Assembly: GCA_028280485.1 (NCBI GenBank)
Contig: JANQLS010000031.1
Span: forward strand, 1-64,000
DNA length: 64,000 bases
Reading direction: 5' to 3'
Origin: Planctomycetota bacterium
GTDB taxonomy: Bacteria; Planctomycetota; UBA8108; JACQVS01
Part shown: positions 52,615-61,305 of the stretch, in pieces
Position numbering within the stretch: position 1 is the first letter of the stretch
Layout of the letters: the number at the start of each line of letters is the position of its first letter
Program-made: the position numbers and the translations under genes
The notes under the pieces: generated by a model
What the model saw: the letters and a program-made list of their open reading frames with translations, nothing else
The model's database searches: none
What the model was told of the DNA's origin: nothing

Positions 52615-53964
52615 CTAAGCTTTCGGATATTCCCACTCACCGCGGTAATCTCTTTGGAGCAGGGCGTTCGCTTCAGGATCGTTGACGATAACTTCCTTTT
52701 TTCCATCCCACTCGATGCTTCGGCCGACTTTTAAGGCTAACATTCCGAGGAGACTGACATTAGTCGAATAGTAGATCTCTTCGACATCACAAACGGGTTT
52801 ATTCCCAGTTTTAATACAGTGAAGCAAGTCGGACCAAAGCTCGCGAATATTTTGTTGGTCGGGTTCGTGGAGTTTCGGATCTTCGTGAATGATGGGCTTT
52901 TTGGAATTGGTGGGATAAAACGTCCAACCTTTTTGCCAGCCCATGTGAAACGTTCCTTCAGTCCCGTAGAAATAACAGCCTACATTTTCACCCTTTTCGG
53001 CGTTGTTAGCAGCGAATCTTCGGTGTTCCCAAGTGGCGGTGAAGTTTTCAAATTCGAAGCTTGAAACCTGATGGTCAGGAGCATCGGTCGTTTGTTCTTT
53101 TTCGTTGTAAACGACGGGACCAGCGATGGGGCGACCACCGGTTGAAAAGATTTTCTTCGGCCATTTTTCACCCAAGATCCAAACGATTTGATCCATCCAG
53201 TGAATTCCCCAGTCACCGAGAGTTCCGTTGGCGAAGTCTAAATAGTTTCTGAAACCCTTGGGGTGAATTCCCCGGCCCCACTTGCTGGGAAAGTGGGAAC
53301 AGTAGTGACGAAGGGGAGCGGGGCCACACCACATATCCCAATCGAGTTCCTTGGGTGGTTCCTTATTGGGCATCGGATTTTCGGGGCCTCCACCATAGTG
53401 AACGAAAGCACGAACCATTCCGATCTTTCCGGCTTTTCCCTCTTTCAAAAATTTCATCCCAGAAACATTGTGGGGGGAGATGCGTCGGTGGGTTCCTACT
53501 TGAACGACTCGGTTGGCTGCTCGAGCGGCGTTAACGATGGCACGACCTTCGCGAATGGTATGACTGATTGGTTTTTCGAGATAAACGTGTGCTCCGGCTT
53601 TCACGGCATCGATGGTGATGAGGGCATGCCAATGATCAGGAGTACCGTTGATCACGATCTCGGGCTTTTCTTTCTTAAGGAGTTCTCGATAGTCTGTGTA
53701 CTTTTTCGGCTTATCTCCAGTTTCCTTTTCTACTCGTTCTGCCGCAGGGTTGAGAAACCGTTGGTCGACATCGCAAAGGGCGACAACTTTGCATTCACCA
53801 CTTTTCATCGCTTCGCCCAAAATGTTCATTCCCCACCAACCCGATCCGATGAGAGCGGTTTTGTATTTTTTCGAGGGGCTTGAAGAAAAGAGCGCTGCGG
53901 GAGCTGAGCCGATGAGGCTGGCAGCTGCGCCTGATTGAATAAATTTTCTACGATTAACTTTCAT
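52615..53964 (-). CDS. Gfo/Idh/MocA family oxidoreductase, Tat-exported (second)
   Basis: A 449-residue oxidoreductase with a Tat signal (NRRKFIQSGAAASLIG, residues 4-25). The Rossmann motif is LIGSGWWGMN, followed by ALCDVD; the catalytic lysine lies in YLEKPISHTI, the usual Glu-Lys-Pro form (the first copy has Gln). The C-terminal domain carries GTHRRISPHNVSG, WDMWCGPAPLRHY, GTLGDWGIHWMDQ and the dimer strand typical of the family. It acts on an unknown sugar-like substrate, probably in the periplasm. The hisI gene lies upstream on the same strand, 56 bp away with a hairpin between, and need not be co-transcribed. Confidence 0.92.
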   Translation of the reverse strand: MKVNRRKFIQSGAAASLIGSAPAALFSSSPSKKYKTALIGSGWWGMNILGEAMKSGECKVVALCDVDQRFLNPAAERVEKETGDKPKKYTDYRELLKKEKPEIVINGTPDHWHALITIDAVKAGAHVYLEKPISHTIREGRAIVNAARAANRVVQVGTHRRISPHNVSGMKFLKEGKAGKIGMVRAFVHYGGGPENPMPNKEPPKELDWDMWCGPAPLRHYCSHFPSKWGRGIHPKGFRNYLDFANGTLGDWGIHWMDQIVWILGEKWPKKIFSTGGRPIAGPVVYNEKEQTTDAPDHQVSSFEFENFTATWEHRRFAANNAEKGENVGCYFYGTEGTFHMGWQKGWTFYPTNSKKPIIHEDPKLHEPDQQNIRELWSDLLHCIKTGNKPVCDVEEIYYSTNVSLLGMLALKVGRSIEWDGKKEVIVNDPEANALLQRDYRGEWEYPKA

Positions 53965-53998
53965 GATTCTCTTTTCGATTTTTGAGCGGGCAAGAATG

Positions 53999-54022
53999 AG
54001 TTCCTGTTGAGTAACAGGAATT
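53999..54022. repeat. GTTCCTGTT hairpin at the end of hisI
   Basis: AGTTCCTGTT-GAGT-AACAGGAATT, a 10-bp stem with one G-T pair. It overlaps the first bases of the hisI stop codon (TAA, 54021-54023 on the minus strand). Third copy of the family also found at 54706 and 54811. Confidence 0.78.
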
Positions 54023-54425
54023 AATCCAATTTATAGATCGGATGGTCGGTGTCGATCTCAAGAGGTTCGGATTCACCGGCTTTGAGTTCTCTGAAGAAAC
54101 ACGATCGAGCACCGGTGTGACAAGCAACCTTAGTTCCCTGCTGTTCAACGACAACGAGAAGACAGTCTTTGTCACAATCCACAGTGACCTTGATCACTTT
54201 TTGGGTGTTCCCTGAGGTTAAACCCTTAACCCAATACTCTTGTCGTGACCGACTCCAAAAGCAGGTGAGGCCTTCGGTCAGAGTTCTTTTTAGAGACTCT
54301 TCATTCATGTAGGCCACCATGAGCACTTGGCCGTCGACGACATCTTGAACGACGCAGGTAATCAGACCTTTTTCATCGTACTTCAACTGCGACAGGTCTG
54401 GAAGAGTAGAGCTGGAATCAGACAT
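54021..54425 (-). CDS. hisI: Phosphoribosyl-AMP cyclohydrolase
   Basis: A 134-residue enzyme of histidine biosynthesis (third step: opens the adenine ring of phosphoribosyl-AMP to give ProFAR) in the cytoplasm. Motifs: [49 protein letters not shown] (metal-binding Asp cluster) and [10 protein letters not shown] (zinc cysteines). Length fits stand-alone HisI without a HisE domain. No other his gene is nearby, so the pathway is dispersed as is common in planctomycetes. ATG 54425 opens [14 protein letters not shown]; the upstream AAGATTGAGAAAATC is a weak ribosome-binding site. A palindromic hairpin touches its stop codon. Confidence 0.96.
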   Translation of the reverse strand: MSDSSSTLPDLSQLKYDEKGLITCVVQDVVDGQVLMVAYMNEESLKRTLTEGLTCFWSRSRQEYWVKGLTSGNTQKVIKVTVDCDKDCLLVVVEQQGTKVACHTGARSCFFRELKAGESEPLEIDTDHPIYKLD

Positions 54426-54705
54426 GATTTTCTCAATCTTTTGCTAATGAAGGTAGTAAGTCACATTGGTTTTAAGCCAAAATTTAAGCTGAAATTTTAT
54501 CAATTGCCCCCAGCTTCTACAAGGGCTTCGGCCGCTCCCGGTGCAGGGGATTTTTAAAGGATCTTTTGTTTGATTTCTCCCGATTGCAGCCGAATCAATT
54601 GGTGAATCTCAGGAATGGGGAAGATATACTCGAAGAGTTCAGGAAATAGGTTGAGATGCTCACTCTGCTATCTTGTTGAGCTTCCTAGAAAGAAAAGCGT
54701 AATTT
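54426..54705. other. Intergenic region, divergent (280 bp before a repeat cluster)
   Basis: No gene. It contains the hisI promoter region and a G+C-rich patch at 54500-54560 with no clear fold. Confidence 0.4.
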
Positions 54706-54842
54706 GTTCCTGTTGATTAAACAGGAACTAAGTCGAGTTGGGATCAACTCGGCCGCGAACCTTGGCTCGTAGAGCCTATGTTTGTGATTTGCGTGGTCCC
54801 ACGCAAATATAATTAGTTCCTGTTATTCAACAGGAACTAATT
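54706..54842. repeat. Cluster of four perfect hairpins
   Basis: In order: GTTCCTGTT-GATTA-AACAGGAAC (54706-54728); CGAGTTG-GGAT-CAACTCG (54734-54751); ATTTGCGTG-GTCC-CACGCAAAT (54787-54808); AATTAGTTCCTGTT-ATTC-AACAGGAACTAATT (54811-54842). The first and last are copies of the same hairpin. It lies 55 bp upstream of the metalloprotease gene. Confidence 0.82.
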
Positions 54843-54897
54843 AGTCTCCGCTACTCAACTGGGTCGAATTAAAAATGGTGATCCTAAAAGAGAATTG

Positions 54898-57800
54898 ATG
54901 TCGATGAACTTAAGTTTCAAATTTTCAAGAATCCTGGCAGTTGTCGGATGGCTTTCTCTGGTTTGGGTTTCCTCTCAACTGAACGCACAAGAGGTCGATC
55001 TCACACTTGAAGCCGCCATAAAAAAACAATTCCAGGCTACGGATTACTCCATCGAGTCCTTGAGTATCCCTGAGAGTCCAAGCGCTAAGAAGATTTCGAT
55101 TTCAGTTCCCATCGAGGGAAGAGTACAAAAGATCCATCTCAAGCGAAAGTCGGTTCGATCTGAAAATTTTGAAGTTCGCATCCATCGTTCAGAGGGCCGA
55201 TTAGAAACTTCTTCCTCCTTTCCAATTAGAACTTACCAAGGCAGCGTTCCTTCTCGGCCCGGGACATTAGCTGCGGGTTCAATTTTAGAACAAGGCTTTT
55301 ATGCCACCCTTCTCATTCAGGGTGAGCCCAGTTGGCACATTCGGCCCTTACGATTGTTGTCGGATGAATATCCACGAGAAGCTCATATCATTTTTCGAGC
55401 ACCCCAAGATCAAGCTATCGATTGTGGAGTTGAAGATCTCGGTCTCGATCGTGACTTAGATTTTTCATTCGAACACAGTCAACAAATTAATGGGCATCGA
55501 CTCAAGGGGCTGGATGGGGATGGTTGTGAAGTTCACGTCGCCCAATTGGCCTACGATTCTGACTACGAATTTTATGATCGTGATTGTGAACAGGATGTTG
55601 AAACTTGTATCGATATCATTGAGACCGGTCTCAATATCACTAACTTGATGTATGTACGCGATGTCAAGATCACTCACGAAGTAACTCTGATCAATATCCG
55701 CACGGATCCCGAGACTGATTTTTGGGCGCAGTTCGATGATGCTTCAAACTTTGGAAGTATGCTGAGTAGTTTTCGTTCTCATTGGAACGATACGATGACA
55801 GAGGTAACTTATGACGTCGCTTATTACATGACGGCGAAGTCTCGCCCGAACTATTTGGGTCTCGCTTATGTGGGAGTCGTCTGTAGTGGTTCGCGCTACG
55901 GTATGGGTGTGGGTGACTGGGGATACGAAGGAGTCTTCCGTCACGAACTGGGACACAACTGGGGGGCGAGTCACAGTTGTGGGACTGAACGCCGATTTAT
56001 CATGTGTGGCAACTCGATCAGTTCGATTTCGGCTTATAACATCAATGTTATGGGCAATCATCGAGATTCGCGCAATTGCCTTCACACGGTTCCTCACGAG
56101 GAAGGAGACCCTCAACCTCCCTACGCTCGATTAGATCGTGTCGTCCTCACTGAGGGTGAAGGGCCGGTGGAGATTTCAGTTGTCGAAGGTGATTCCGATT
56201 ACAACTGTGATGTTCTCTCCCTTGAATCCTTTCCTTCCCACAGCGGTTTCGGTGCGAAATTGAGTCGACTGAATTCTACCGATGAGGATTCTTCTGCCGA
56301 TACAATTTTATATTCTCCGCGATCCAATCTCGTGGGGACCGATTACTTTCGCTATACCGTTTCGGATGGGAGCGGCTTTGAGCGTGAGGGTGCTGTCTTG
56401 GTAGAAATTCGACCGCGCTCCCTTATCGTCTACCTTCCCTTTGAAGAGACCGAAGGAGATGAGGCTGAAGACGAGAGTGGATTTGGTAACGATGGTGAAC
56501 TTCGAGGTGATTTCGAGTTTGATACCGTTTCAGTAGAAGGTCAGTACGGGCGTGGAATGAAGCTGAGTGGGGATGACGATCAATACCTTTCCCTCGGCGA
56601 TGACTCTGACTTTGATCTCCAGCGACAAATCACAGTTTCAGTTTGGTTCAAAGTCGATGGCTTTGAAAATGGAAATGAAAGTTTAGTCGCCAAGGGGAGT
56701 TCTGCTTGGCGTTTGAAGCGAGATGGAGATCGCGATGCTCTCCGCTTTACCTGCTCGGGCTTGAATGTTGGTGGCGATTCCGGTGGTCATCTTCGAGGAA
56801 ATATTCCAATCGGTGATGGAGAATGGCACCACGCGGTTGGAGTTTACGATGGATCACAAATCTCTCTCTATATCGATGGTGAACTCGATGTGAGAGAGCC
56901 AGCTTCAGGCTGGATTCAAAAGAATTCCAGTTCTCTCCGAGTCGGTGACGATGCCTTTAATGGAGTGATCGACGAGGTGAGAGTTTATAACTCAGCACTA
57001 TCACCTGAAGAAGTGAGTGCTCTCTTTAACAACTCCAGAGTAGAAAATTTAGTTCCTTCCCCAGGCTCTCAAAATGTGATACCGAATTCGGTTTTCAGTT
57101 GGTTAGAAGCTCCTCAAGCGACTCAGTATTCCATTTATGTTAATGAAGATCGCAGTGAGCTCGAAGCAGCAGATCCGGGCGCCGGATCACTGAGGGGGCG
57201 AGTGAGTCGACCAGAGATTGCGTTGAACTTAGATCCTGATCGAAATTATTTTTTGAGAATTGATCCTGTGATCGCGGAGATTCCTCAGCGGGGCGAGATC
57301 GTCAATTTTAAAACAGGCTTTGCCTACACCACTTTTTCTGAGCCTGCGGATGGTGCCGCTTCATTTCAGCCGGGTCCCGGGGATGAAGAGTTAGGGTTTA
57401 CTACTGTTCGTCGTGCCTCCGGCGGTGACTCTCCACTGACCGAAGTGATCGATACCAGTTCGACTCCGACTTCTCCCATTTTTAGCCATCGTTCAGTCGA
57501 AGCCTCGACCACCTTTAGCGAAGTCTCATTGGAAGATCGAGGGAGTACTTTTGTTTCTTTAATACTACAAGCTCGATCGACGGGTTATGAATCCGAGGAT
57601 CATCTCTCCATTCAATTGACGGGCCCGAGTACTGAAGAGATCTTCCGTCTCGATGGAGGTTCAGAGCTTTCACAAAGGGCGGGGACTGGTTACCTGCAAC
57701 TCGCCAGTTTGATCCCTGAGAATTGGTCTCAAGCGCAGCTCGTCTTCGATACTTCGAGTAATTCTGGTTCTGCTAGTGAACGCTATGACTTTGATCAAAT

Positions 57801-58662
57801 CAGTTTTGCTTGTATACGGCCCAACCGCGATATCGCCTTTTTCGATGGGGCACAGGCGGGTGCCGGGGAAACATCCTGGGATGCGCCAGAGGGGGGGGCT
57901 GGGTTAAGTTTTTCTACTGAGTTTACTCCAACGGATGGAGCCGATTCCTTTGCTGGCATCGTCGAGGCCGGTGAACAGAATTCCGTCTATTATATGAGTC
58001 ATCGCTCGGTTGACGCCCAATCGACTTTTGGCCCAGCCACTCTCAGTGGTGCCGATCGATTTAAAGTGAATGTCGTTCTCAAGATCCGTGACACCGGATA
58101 TGAATCTGATGATGAACTGAGTATCACATTAGTTGATGGTATTGAAGAACTGATCATCTTTGAGGCTGACGGTTCTTCCCTGGAAGATCTCGCAGGTAAT
58201 GAGGTTGTTTCGTTTAGCTCCCTCATTCCTGAAAATTGGAATCAAGCCTCTTTAAGAATTGAGAGTTCAACCGACTCAAGTGCCGGCTCCGAACAGGTCG
58301 ATATAATACAGGTCGAGTTCTTGGCAATTGATGATTCAGATCCCTGTATCGAGGAACCTACCCCGACAGAAGGATTATTCATTCGCGGGGATGTCAATGG
58401 TGACGGAAAGATCGAACTGACCGACCCCATCTCGAATTTAGATTATCAGTTCCTCGGGAATTTTGAATCCACTTGCCTCGACGCCTTAGATTTTGATGAC
58501 GATGGTACGATCTCTTTAAGTGATCCTATCGGAAATCTGACTTATCAATTCCTCGGTGGAATCGATGCCAAGCTTCCTGGACCCGGTCAGTGTGGCGTGG
58601 ATACCACTCCCAGTAATTTAGCTCCTTGTGTCAGAGATGCTGAACAAGGCTGTTCTGAGTAG
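54898..58662 (+). CDS. Secreted metzincin metalloprotease with LamG and dockerin-like domains
   Basis: A 1,254-residue secreted protease. ATG 54898 is chosen over TTG 54895. The signal peptide ends near NAQE (residue 31). After a propeptide-like part (to about 210) comes the catalytic domain with HELGHNWGASH near residue 349, the HExxHxxGxxH zinc site, and a following Met (INVMGNH), as in reprolysin-like metzincins. A cadherin-like linker (about 410-510), a LamG lectin domain (about 520-720, ending GVIDEVRVYNSALSPEEV) and two repeated beta-sandwich units (SHRSVEASTTF / SHRSVDAQSTF; LIPENWSQA / LIPENWNQA) follow. It ends with the dockerin-like pair FIRGDVNGDGKIELTDPI / DFDDDGTISLSDPI and a Cys tail. 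Likely degrades extracellular protein while held to polymers. Confidence 0.9.
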   Translation: MSMNLSFKFSRILAVVGWLSLVWVSSQLNAQEVDLTLEAAIKKQFQATDYSIESLSIPESPSAKKISISVPIEGRVQKIHLKRKSVRSENFEVRIHRSEGRLETSSSFPIRTYQGSVPSRPGTLAAGSILEQGFYATLLIQGEPSWHIRPLRLLSDEYPREAHIIFRAPQDQAIDCGVEDLGLDRDLDFSFEHSQQINGHRLKGLDGDGCEVHVAQLAYDSDYEFYDRDCEQDVETCIDIIETGLNITNLMYVRDVKITHEVTLINIRTDPETDFWAQFDDASNFGSMLSSFRSHWNDTMTEVTYDVAYYMTAKSRPNYLGLAYVGVVCSGSRYGMGVGDWGYEGVFRHELGHNWGASHSCGTERRFIMCGNSISSISAYNINVMGNHRDSRNCLHTVPHEEGDPQPPYARLDRVVLTEGEGPVEISVVEGDSDYNCDVLSLESFPSHSGFGAKLSRLNSTDEDSSADTILYSPRSNLVGTDYFRYTVSDGSGFEREGAVLVEIRPRSLIVYLPFEETEGDEAEDESGFGNDGELRGDFEFDTVSVEGQYGRGMKLSGDDDQYLSLGDDSDFDLQRQITVSVWFKVDGFENGNESLVAKGSSAWRLKRDGDRDALRFTCSGLNVGGDSGGHLRGNIPIGDGEWHHAVGVYDGSQISLYIDGELDVREPASGWIQKNSSSLRVGDDAFNGVIDEVRVYNSALSPEEVSALFNNSRVENLVPSPGSQNVIPNSVFSWLEAPQATQYSIYVNEDRSELEAADPGAGSLRGRVSRPEIALNLDPDRNYFLRIDPVIAEIPQRGEIVNFKTGFAYTTFSEPADGAASFQPGPGDEELGFTTVRRASGGDSPLTEVIDTSSTPTSPIFSHRSVEASTTFSEVSLEDRGSTFVSLILQARSTGYESEDHLSIQLTGPSTEEIFRLDGGSELSQRAGTGYLQLASLIPENWSQAQLVFDTSSNSGSASERYDFDQISFACIRPNRDIAFFDGAQAGAGETSWDAPEGGAGLSFSTEFTPTDGADSFAGIVEAGEQNSVYYMSHRSVDAQSTFGPATLSGADRFKVNVVLKIRDTGYESDDELSITLVDGIEELIIFEADGSSLEDLAGNEVVSFSSLIPENWNQASLRIESSTDSSAGSEQVDIIQVEFLAIDDSDPCIEEPTPTEGLFIRGDVNGDGKIELTDPISNLDYQFLGNFESTCLDALDFDDDGTISLSDPIGNLTYQFLGGIDAKLPGPGQCGVDTTPSNLAPCVRDAEQGCSE

Positions 58663-58663
58663 A

Positions 58664-58848
58664 GTAGTAGGCACACGCCGTGTGCCGTACGAAGCAAGAA
58701 CGTGTAATCGATCAAGTAGCACTTGAATAACTCGTTACTTTGCTGAGTCTAATCACTCTTACTCAAACTCTCCTTGCTTTCAAGCGTTCCTGGAACACGG
58801 CTCGAAGGTCGAGCCTACCACTAACGGCACACGGCGTGTGCCCACTAC
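58664..58848. repeat. REP cluster: one plus and two minus stem-loops
   Basis: Plus 58664-58687: GTAG, TA, stem GGCACAC / GTGTGCC, loop GCC. Minus 58798-58821: stem GGCTCGA / TCGAGCC, loop AGG, then TACCAC. Minus 58825-58848: stem GGCACAC / GTGTGCC, loop GGC, then CACTAC. The intervening 110 bp hold no gene. It begins 2 bases after the protease stop and ends 17 bases before the next start. Confidence 0.85.
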
Positions 58849-58864
58849 CCTGAACCCACAAACA

Positions 58865-60736
58865 ATGATCAACATCACTTCAAAGCTCCTCCTTGTATTA
58901 TTCATTCTAACCAGCTTGATCCCAGCCGCTGAAAACGAAAAAGTCACTAAACCGCGAGTCTTCTTGGACAAGAATCCTCGTATTGTTGCCTATCAATTGA
59001 AGCGCTTGAGTGACAAGCAAATTGTTTTGGTTGACCGCAAGACCGATCACATCAAATATCGCCCCGTCTTCCATTCGTTTCTCTATCGAGCATCTTTGGA
59101 TCGAAAGTACTGGCAGGAAGCTTTAGCTTCACTCTCCATTATTAATAAGACTTCGATGATGCGGGAAGTGCTCGAAGCTATTTCAAGAAACGACGGCTCC
59201 GACAAACGAGCGATGATTTCGATGGAGTTGGGGCATCACCTAATGAAAAACTCCAATGAAGAGTTAAGGAAAGAAACCGCTCTGTTTGAAAAGTTGGCAT
59301 TTTCATCGGAGAGTCCTGTTAGCCGGAAGATTGGTTTTTATGGCTTAGCTCGACTGGAAGACACTAAGAAACTTTGGGAACGGGCAGTCAAAGCAGATGG
59401 TGGTGCATCGGCGCTTTTAGGTATCGTCCCGATGTTGCCGAAAAAATCGGAGGCCCTCGAAGGGCTCGCGGGTGAGGTTGAAGCTATATTAGAAGGCTCA
59501 CAAGATTCACCCCTCGTTCCCATCGCGCTTCGGGCTGTCACTCATTTTGGAGCTTTGATTCCTTCTTCTTTCGATTATCTCACTCGGCAGTTTCGTCTCG
59601 GTAAGCATCGAGCGGTCGCTGTTTCAGGTTTCCTTCAGCTCCCTGCTTCGAAATGGCGAAAAGATGTTGTTTCTGAACTTGTGAATGAAATCACCGAGGT
59701 CGCAACGCAAGTTCCTCCCGCTCAAAGAACTGAAAGTGAGTTTATCGATCTCGTACGTTTAGGAAGAGAGTTTTCATTAGTCTTGCCCAAGGCAGAAGGC
59801 AAACAGGTGAGGGCGCTTTTGAGCGAACTCGGGGTCACCGTGATCATCATCAAAACTCTTCGAGATCAAATGCTTTACGATCGCCGTAAGTTTGTCGTCG
59901 AAGCCGGGGAAGATGTAGAGATTGTTCTGATGAACGAAGATCTCATGCCTCACAATTTGATTATCACCGAAATCGGAAAACGCGAGGAAGTGGCCCTCGC
60001 AGCCGAGAAGCTTCCGCCGAAGCCCGATGATCGGGGATTGTTGTACGTTCCAAAATCAAAGTCAGTACTCGTCGCTTCCAAAATGCTCGAACCGGATCAA
60101 ACTCAGAAGTTGAGTTTTAAAGCTCCTAAGAAACCAGGGCGATATCCTTATGTTTGCACATTCCCAGGTCACTGGACGCGAATGTGGGGGACGATGATCG
60201 TGGTCGAAGATATGGAAGAATATCTCGCGAATCCTGAGAAGTATGGAGAAGAAGAAAAAATCACCGAATGGAAAATCGATGACTTGGCTAAAGATTTGAA
60301 GAAGATCAGCAAAGATCGTTTTGATTCTGGGAAGAAAGCTTTTCTCAAAGCGGGTTGCCAACAGTGTCACAAAGTTGCAGGTGAAGGTAAAACCTTGGGA
60401 CCGGATCTCGATGATGTGTTCAAACGCTTTGAGTCGAATTCAAAATTAGTTCTCGAAGAGATATTAAATCCAACGAAGAGTATTCGTGAAGGTTTCGAAA
60501 ACTATCAAATCATCACTTCGGATGGAAAGACCTTATCCGGCTTAATTCTTAAACAAAACGAGAAAGAACTCACTCTGCAAACCGGTCCTAACGAGGACCA
60601 AGCCGTTAAACTCAAGACCGAGCAAGTGCTCTTGAAAAATCCCCAAGGAAGTTCCCTGATGCCCGAAGGGCTCTTAGGCACTTTAAGCCGGGAAGAGATC
60701 ATCGATCTAATGTCTTACCTAAAGTTTTCAGGGTAG
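58865..60736 (+). CDS. Exported cupredoxin-cytochrome c protein with HEAT-like helices
   Basis: A 623-residue exported protein. ATG 58865 is preferred; a GTG at 58838 lies in the upstream REP. The signal peptide ends near PAAE (residue 22). Residues about 25-310 are helical repeats. A cupredoxin domain (about 325-460) shows all type-1 copper ligands: His in MPHNLIITE, Cys-His-Met in YVCTFPGHWTRMWG. A cytochrome c domain follows with CQQCH near residue 497, GPDLDDV, EILNPTKSI and a closing LMSYLKFSG, as in planctomycete haem proteins. A copper centre joined to haem c points to electron transfer in the periplasm. The TAG stop is the TAG of a REP tetranucleotide. Confidence 0.88.
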   Translation: MINITSKLLLVLFILTSLIPAAENEKVTKPRVFLDKNPRIVAYQLKRLSDKQIVLVDRKTDHIKYRPVFHSFLYRASLDRKYWQEALASLSIINKTSMMREVLEAISRNDGSDKRAMISMELGHHLMKNSNEELRKETALFEKLAFSSESPVSRKIGFYGLARLEDTKKLWERAVKADGGASALLGIVPMLPKKSEALEGLAGEVEAILEGSQDSPLVPIALRAVTHFGALIPSSFDYLTRQFRLGKHRAVAVSGFLQLPASKWRKDVVSELVNEITEVATQVPPAQRTESEFIDLVRLGREFSLVLPKAEGKQVRALLSELGVTVIIIKTLRDQMLYDRRKFVVEAGEDVEIVLMNEDLMPHNLIITEIGKREEVALAAEKLPPKPDDRGLLYVPKSKSVLVASKMLEPDQTQKLSFKAPKKPGRYPYVCTFPGHWTRMWGTMIVVEDMEEYLANPEKYGEEEKITEWKIDDLAKDLKKISKDRFDSGKKAFLKAGCQQCHKVAGEGKTLGPDLDDVFKRFESNSKLVLEEILNPTKSIREGFENYQIITSDGKTLSGLILKQNEKELTLQTGPNEDQAVKLKTEQVLLKNPQGSSLMPEGLLGTLSREEIIDLMSYLKFSG

Positions 60737-60935
60737 TAGGCACACGCTGTGTGCCGTCTGAAAAGTGAGCGTAATATTGATGCCAGCGAACTCGAAAAAC
60801 AGTTAAGCTATGCTGAGTTTCATAACCCCTCGCTAGCGCTTCGGGCTAGTTAAATCTCGTTTTAATTACTGAGGTATTGACCTCCTTAAATTCTTACCCC
60901 CTAAAAGATCACGACGCGCGGAGCGCGCCTACTAC
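60733..60935. repeat. REP pair flanking the cupredoxin/cupin junction
   Basis: Plus 60733-60756: GTAG, TA, stem GGCACAC / GTGTGCC, loop GCT; its TAG is the stop codon of the cupredoxin gene. Minus 60912-60935: stem GACGCGC / GCGCGCC (one mismatch), loop GGA, then TACTAC. The minus copy ends 4 bases before the cupin start codon. A further hairpin CTAGC-GCTTCGG-GCTAG lies between. Confidence 0.85.
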
Positions 60936-60939
60936 TAAA

Positions 60940-61299
60940 ATGACTGATCCCAAAGAATCCAAAGGTTACCTCGTCGCTCGCTTAGAGGATGTTCCCCCAG
61001 TTGATTGTCCTTGCGGCGTTTCTCGGCGTGCATTCTCTGTTCCGGAAAATGATACCGCTACATTACATTTAGTGGATATCTCGAAGGACTCTCAGGTTCA
61101 CTATCACAAAAAACTCACCGAAATTTATTATGTCCTAGAGGGGGAAGGGTATATGGAGTTGAATGGGGATCGAGTGCCGCTTGAACCGGGGGTGAGTATT
61201 TTGATTCAACCTTTAACGCGCCATCGCGCGGTGGGTAACTTAAAGATTTTGAATATTGCGATTCCGAAATTTGACCCTGAGGATGAGTGGTTTGATTAG
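60940..61299 (+). CDS. Small cupin-domain protein
   Basis: A 119-residue single-domain cupin. ATG 60940 follows the REP directly; the frame is open further upstream only through repeat sequence, so the short form is right. Cupin motif 1: VHYHKKLTEIYYVLEGEGYMELNG with two His and Glu for the metal. Motif 2: LEPGVSILIQPLTRHRAVG with its His. An N-terminal CPCGVSRRAF segment with two Cys is seen in planctomycete cupins of this kind. Members bind sugars or act as isomerases or dioxygenases; nothing here decides. There is no ribosome-binding site, so it may be translated from a leaderless or repeat-derived promoter, or coupled weakly to the upstream gene. Confidence 0.85.
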   Translation: MTDPKESKGYLVARLEDVPPVDCPCGVSRRAFSVPENDTATLHLVDISKDSQVHYHKKLTEIYYVLEGEGYMELNGDRVPLEPGVSILIQPLTRHRAVGNLKILNIAIPKFDPEDEWFD

Positions 61300-61305
61300 A
61301 TGATG

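Noticed and set aside
53263-53883. 206-codon plus-strand open frame
   Set aside because: It lies wholly antisense to the well-supported second Gfo/Idh gene; the translation has no known motif and a composition typical of antisense shadows.
60877-60939. Cupin N-terminal extension
   Set aside because: It is encoded by REP sequence and the spacer before it; the family-like N-terminus begins at ATG 60940.
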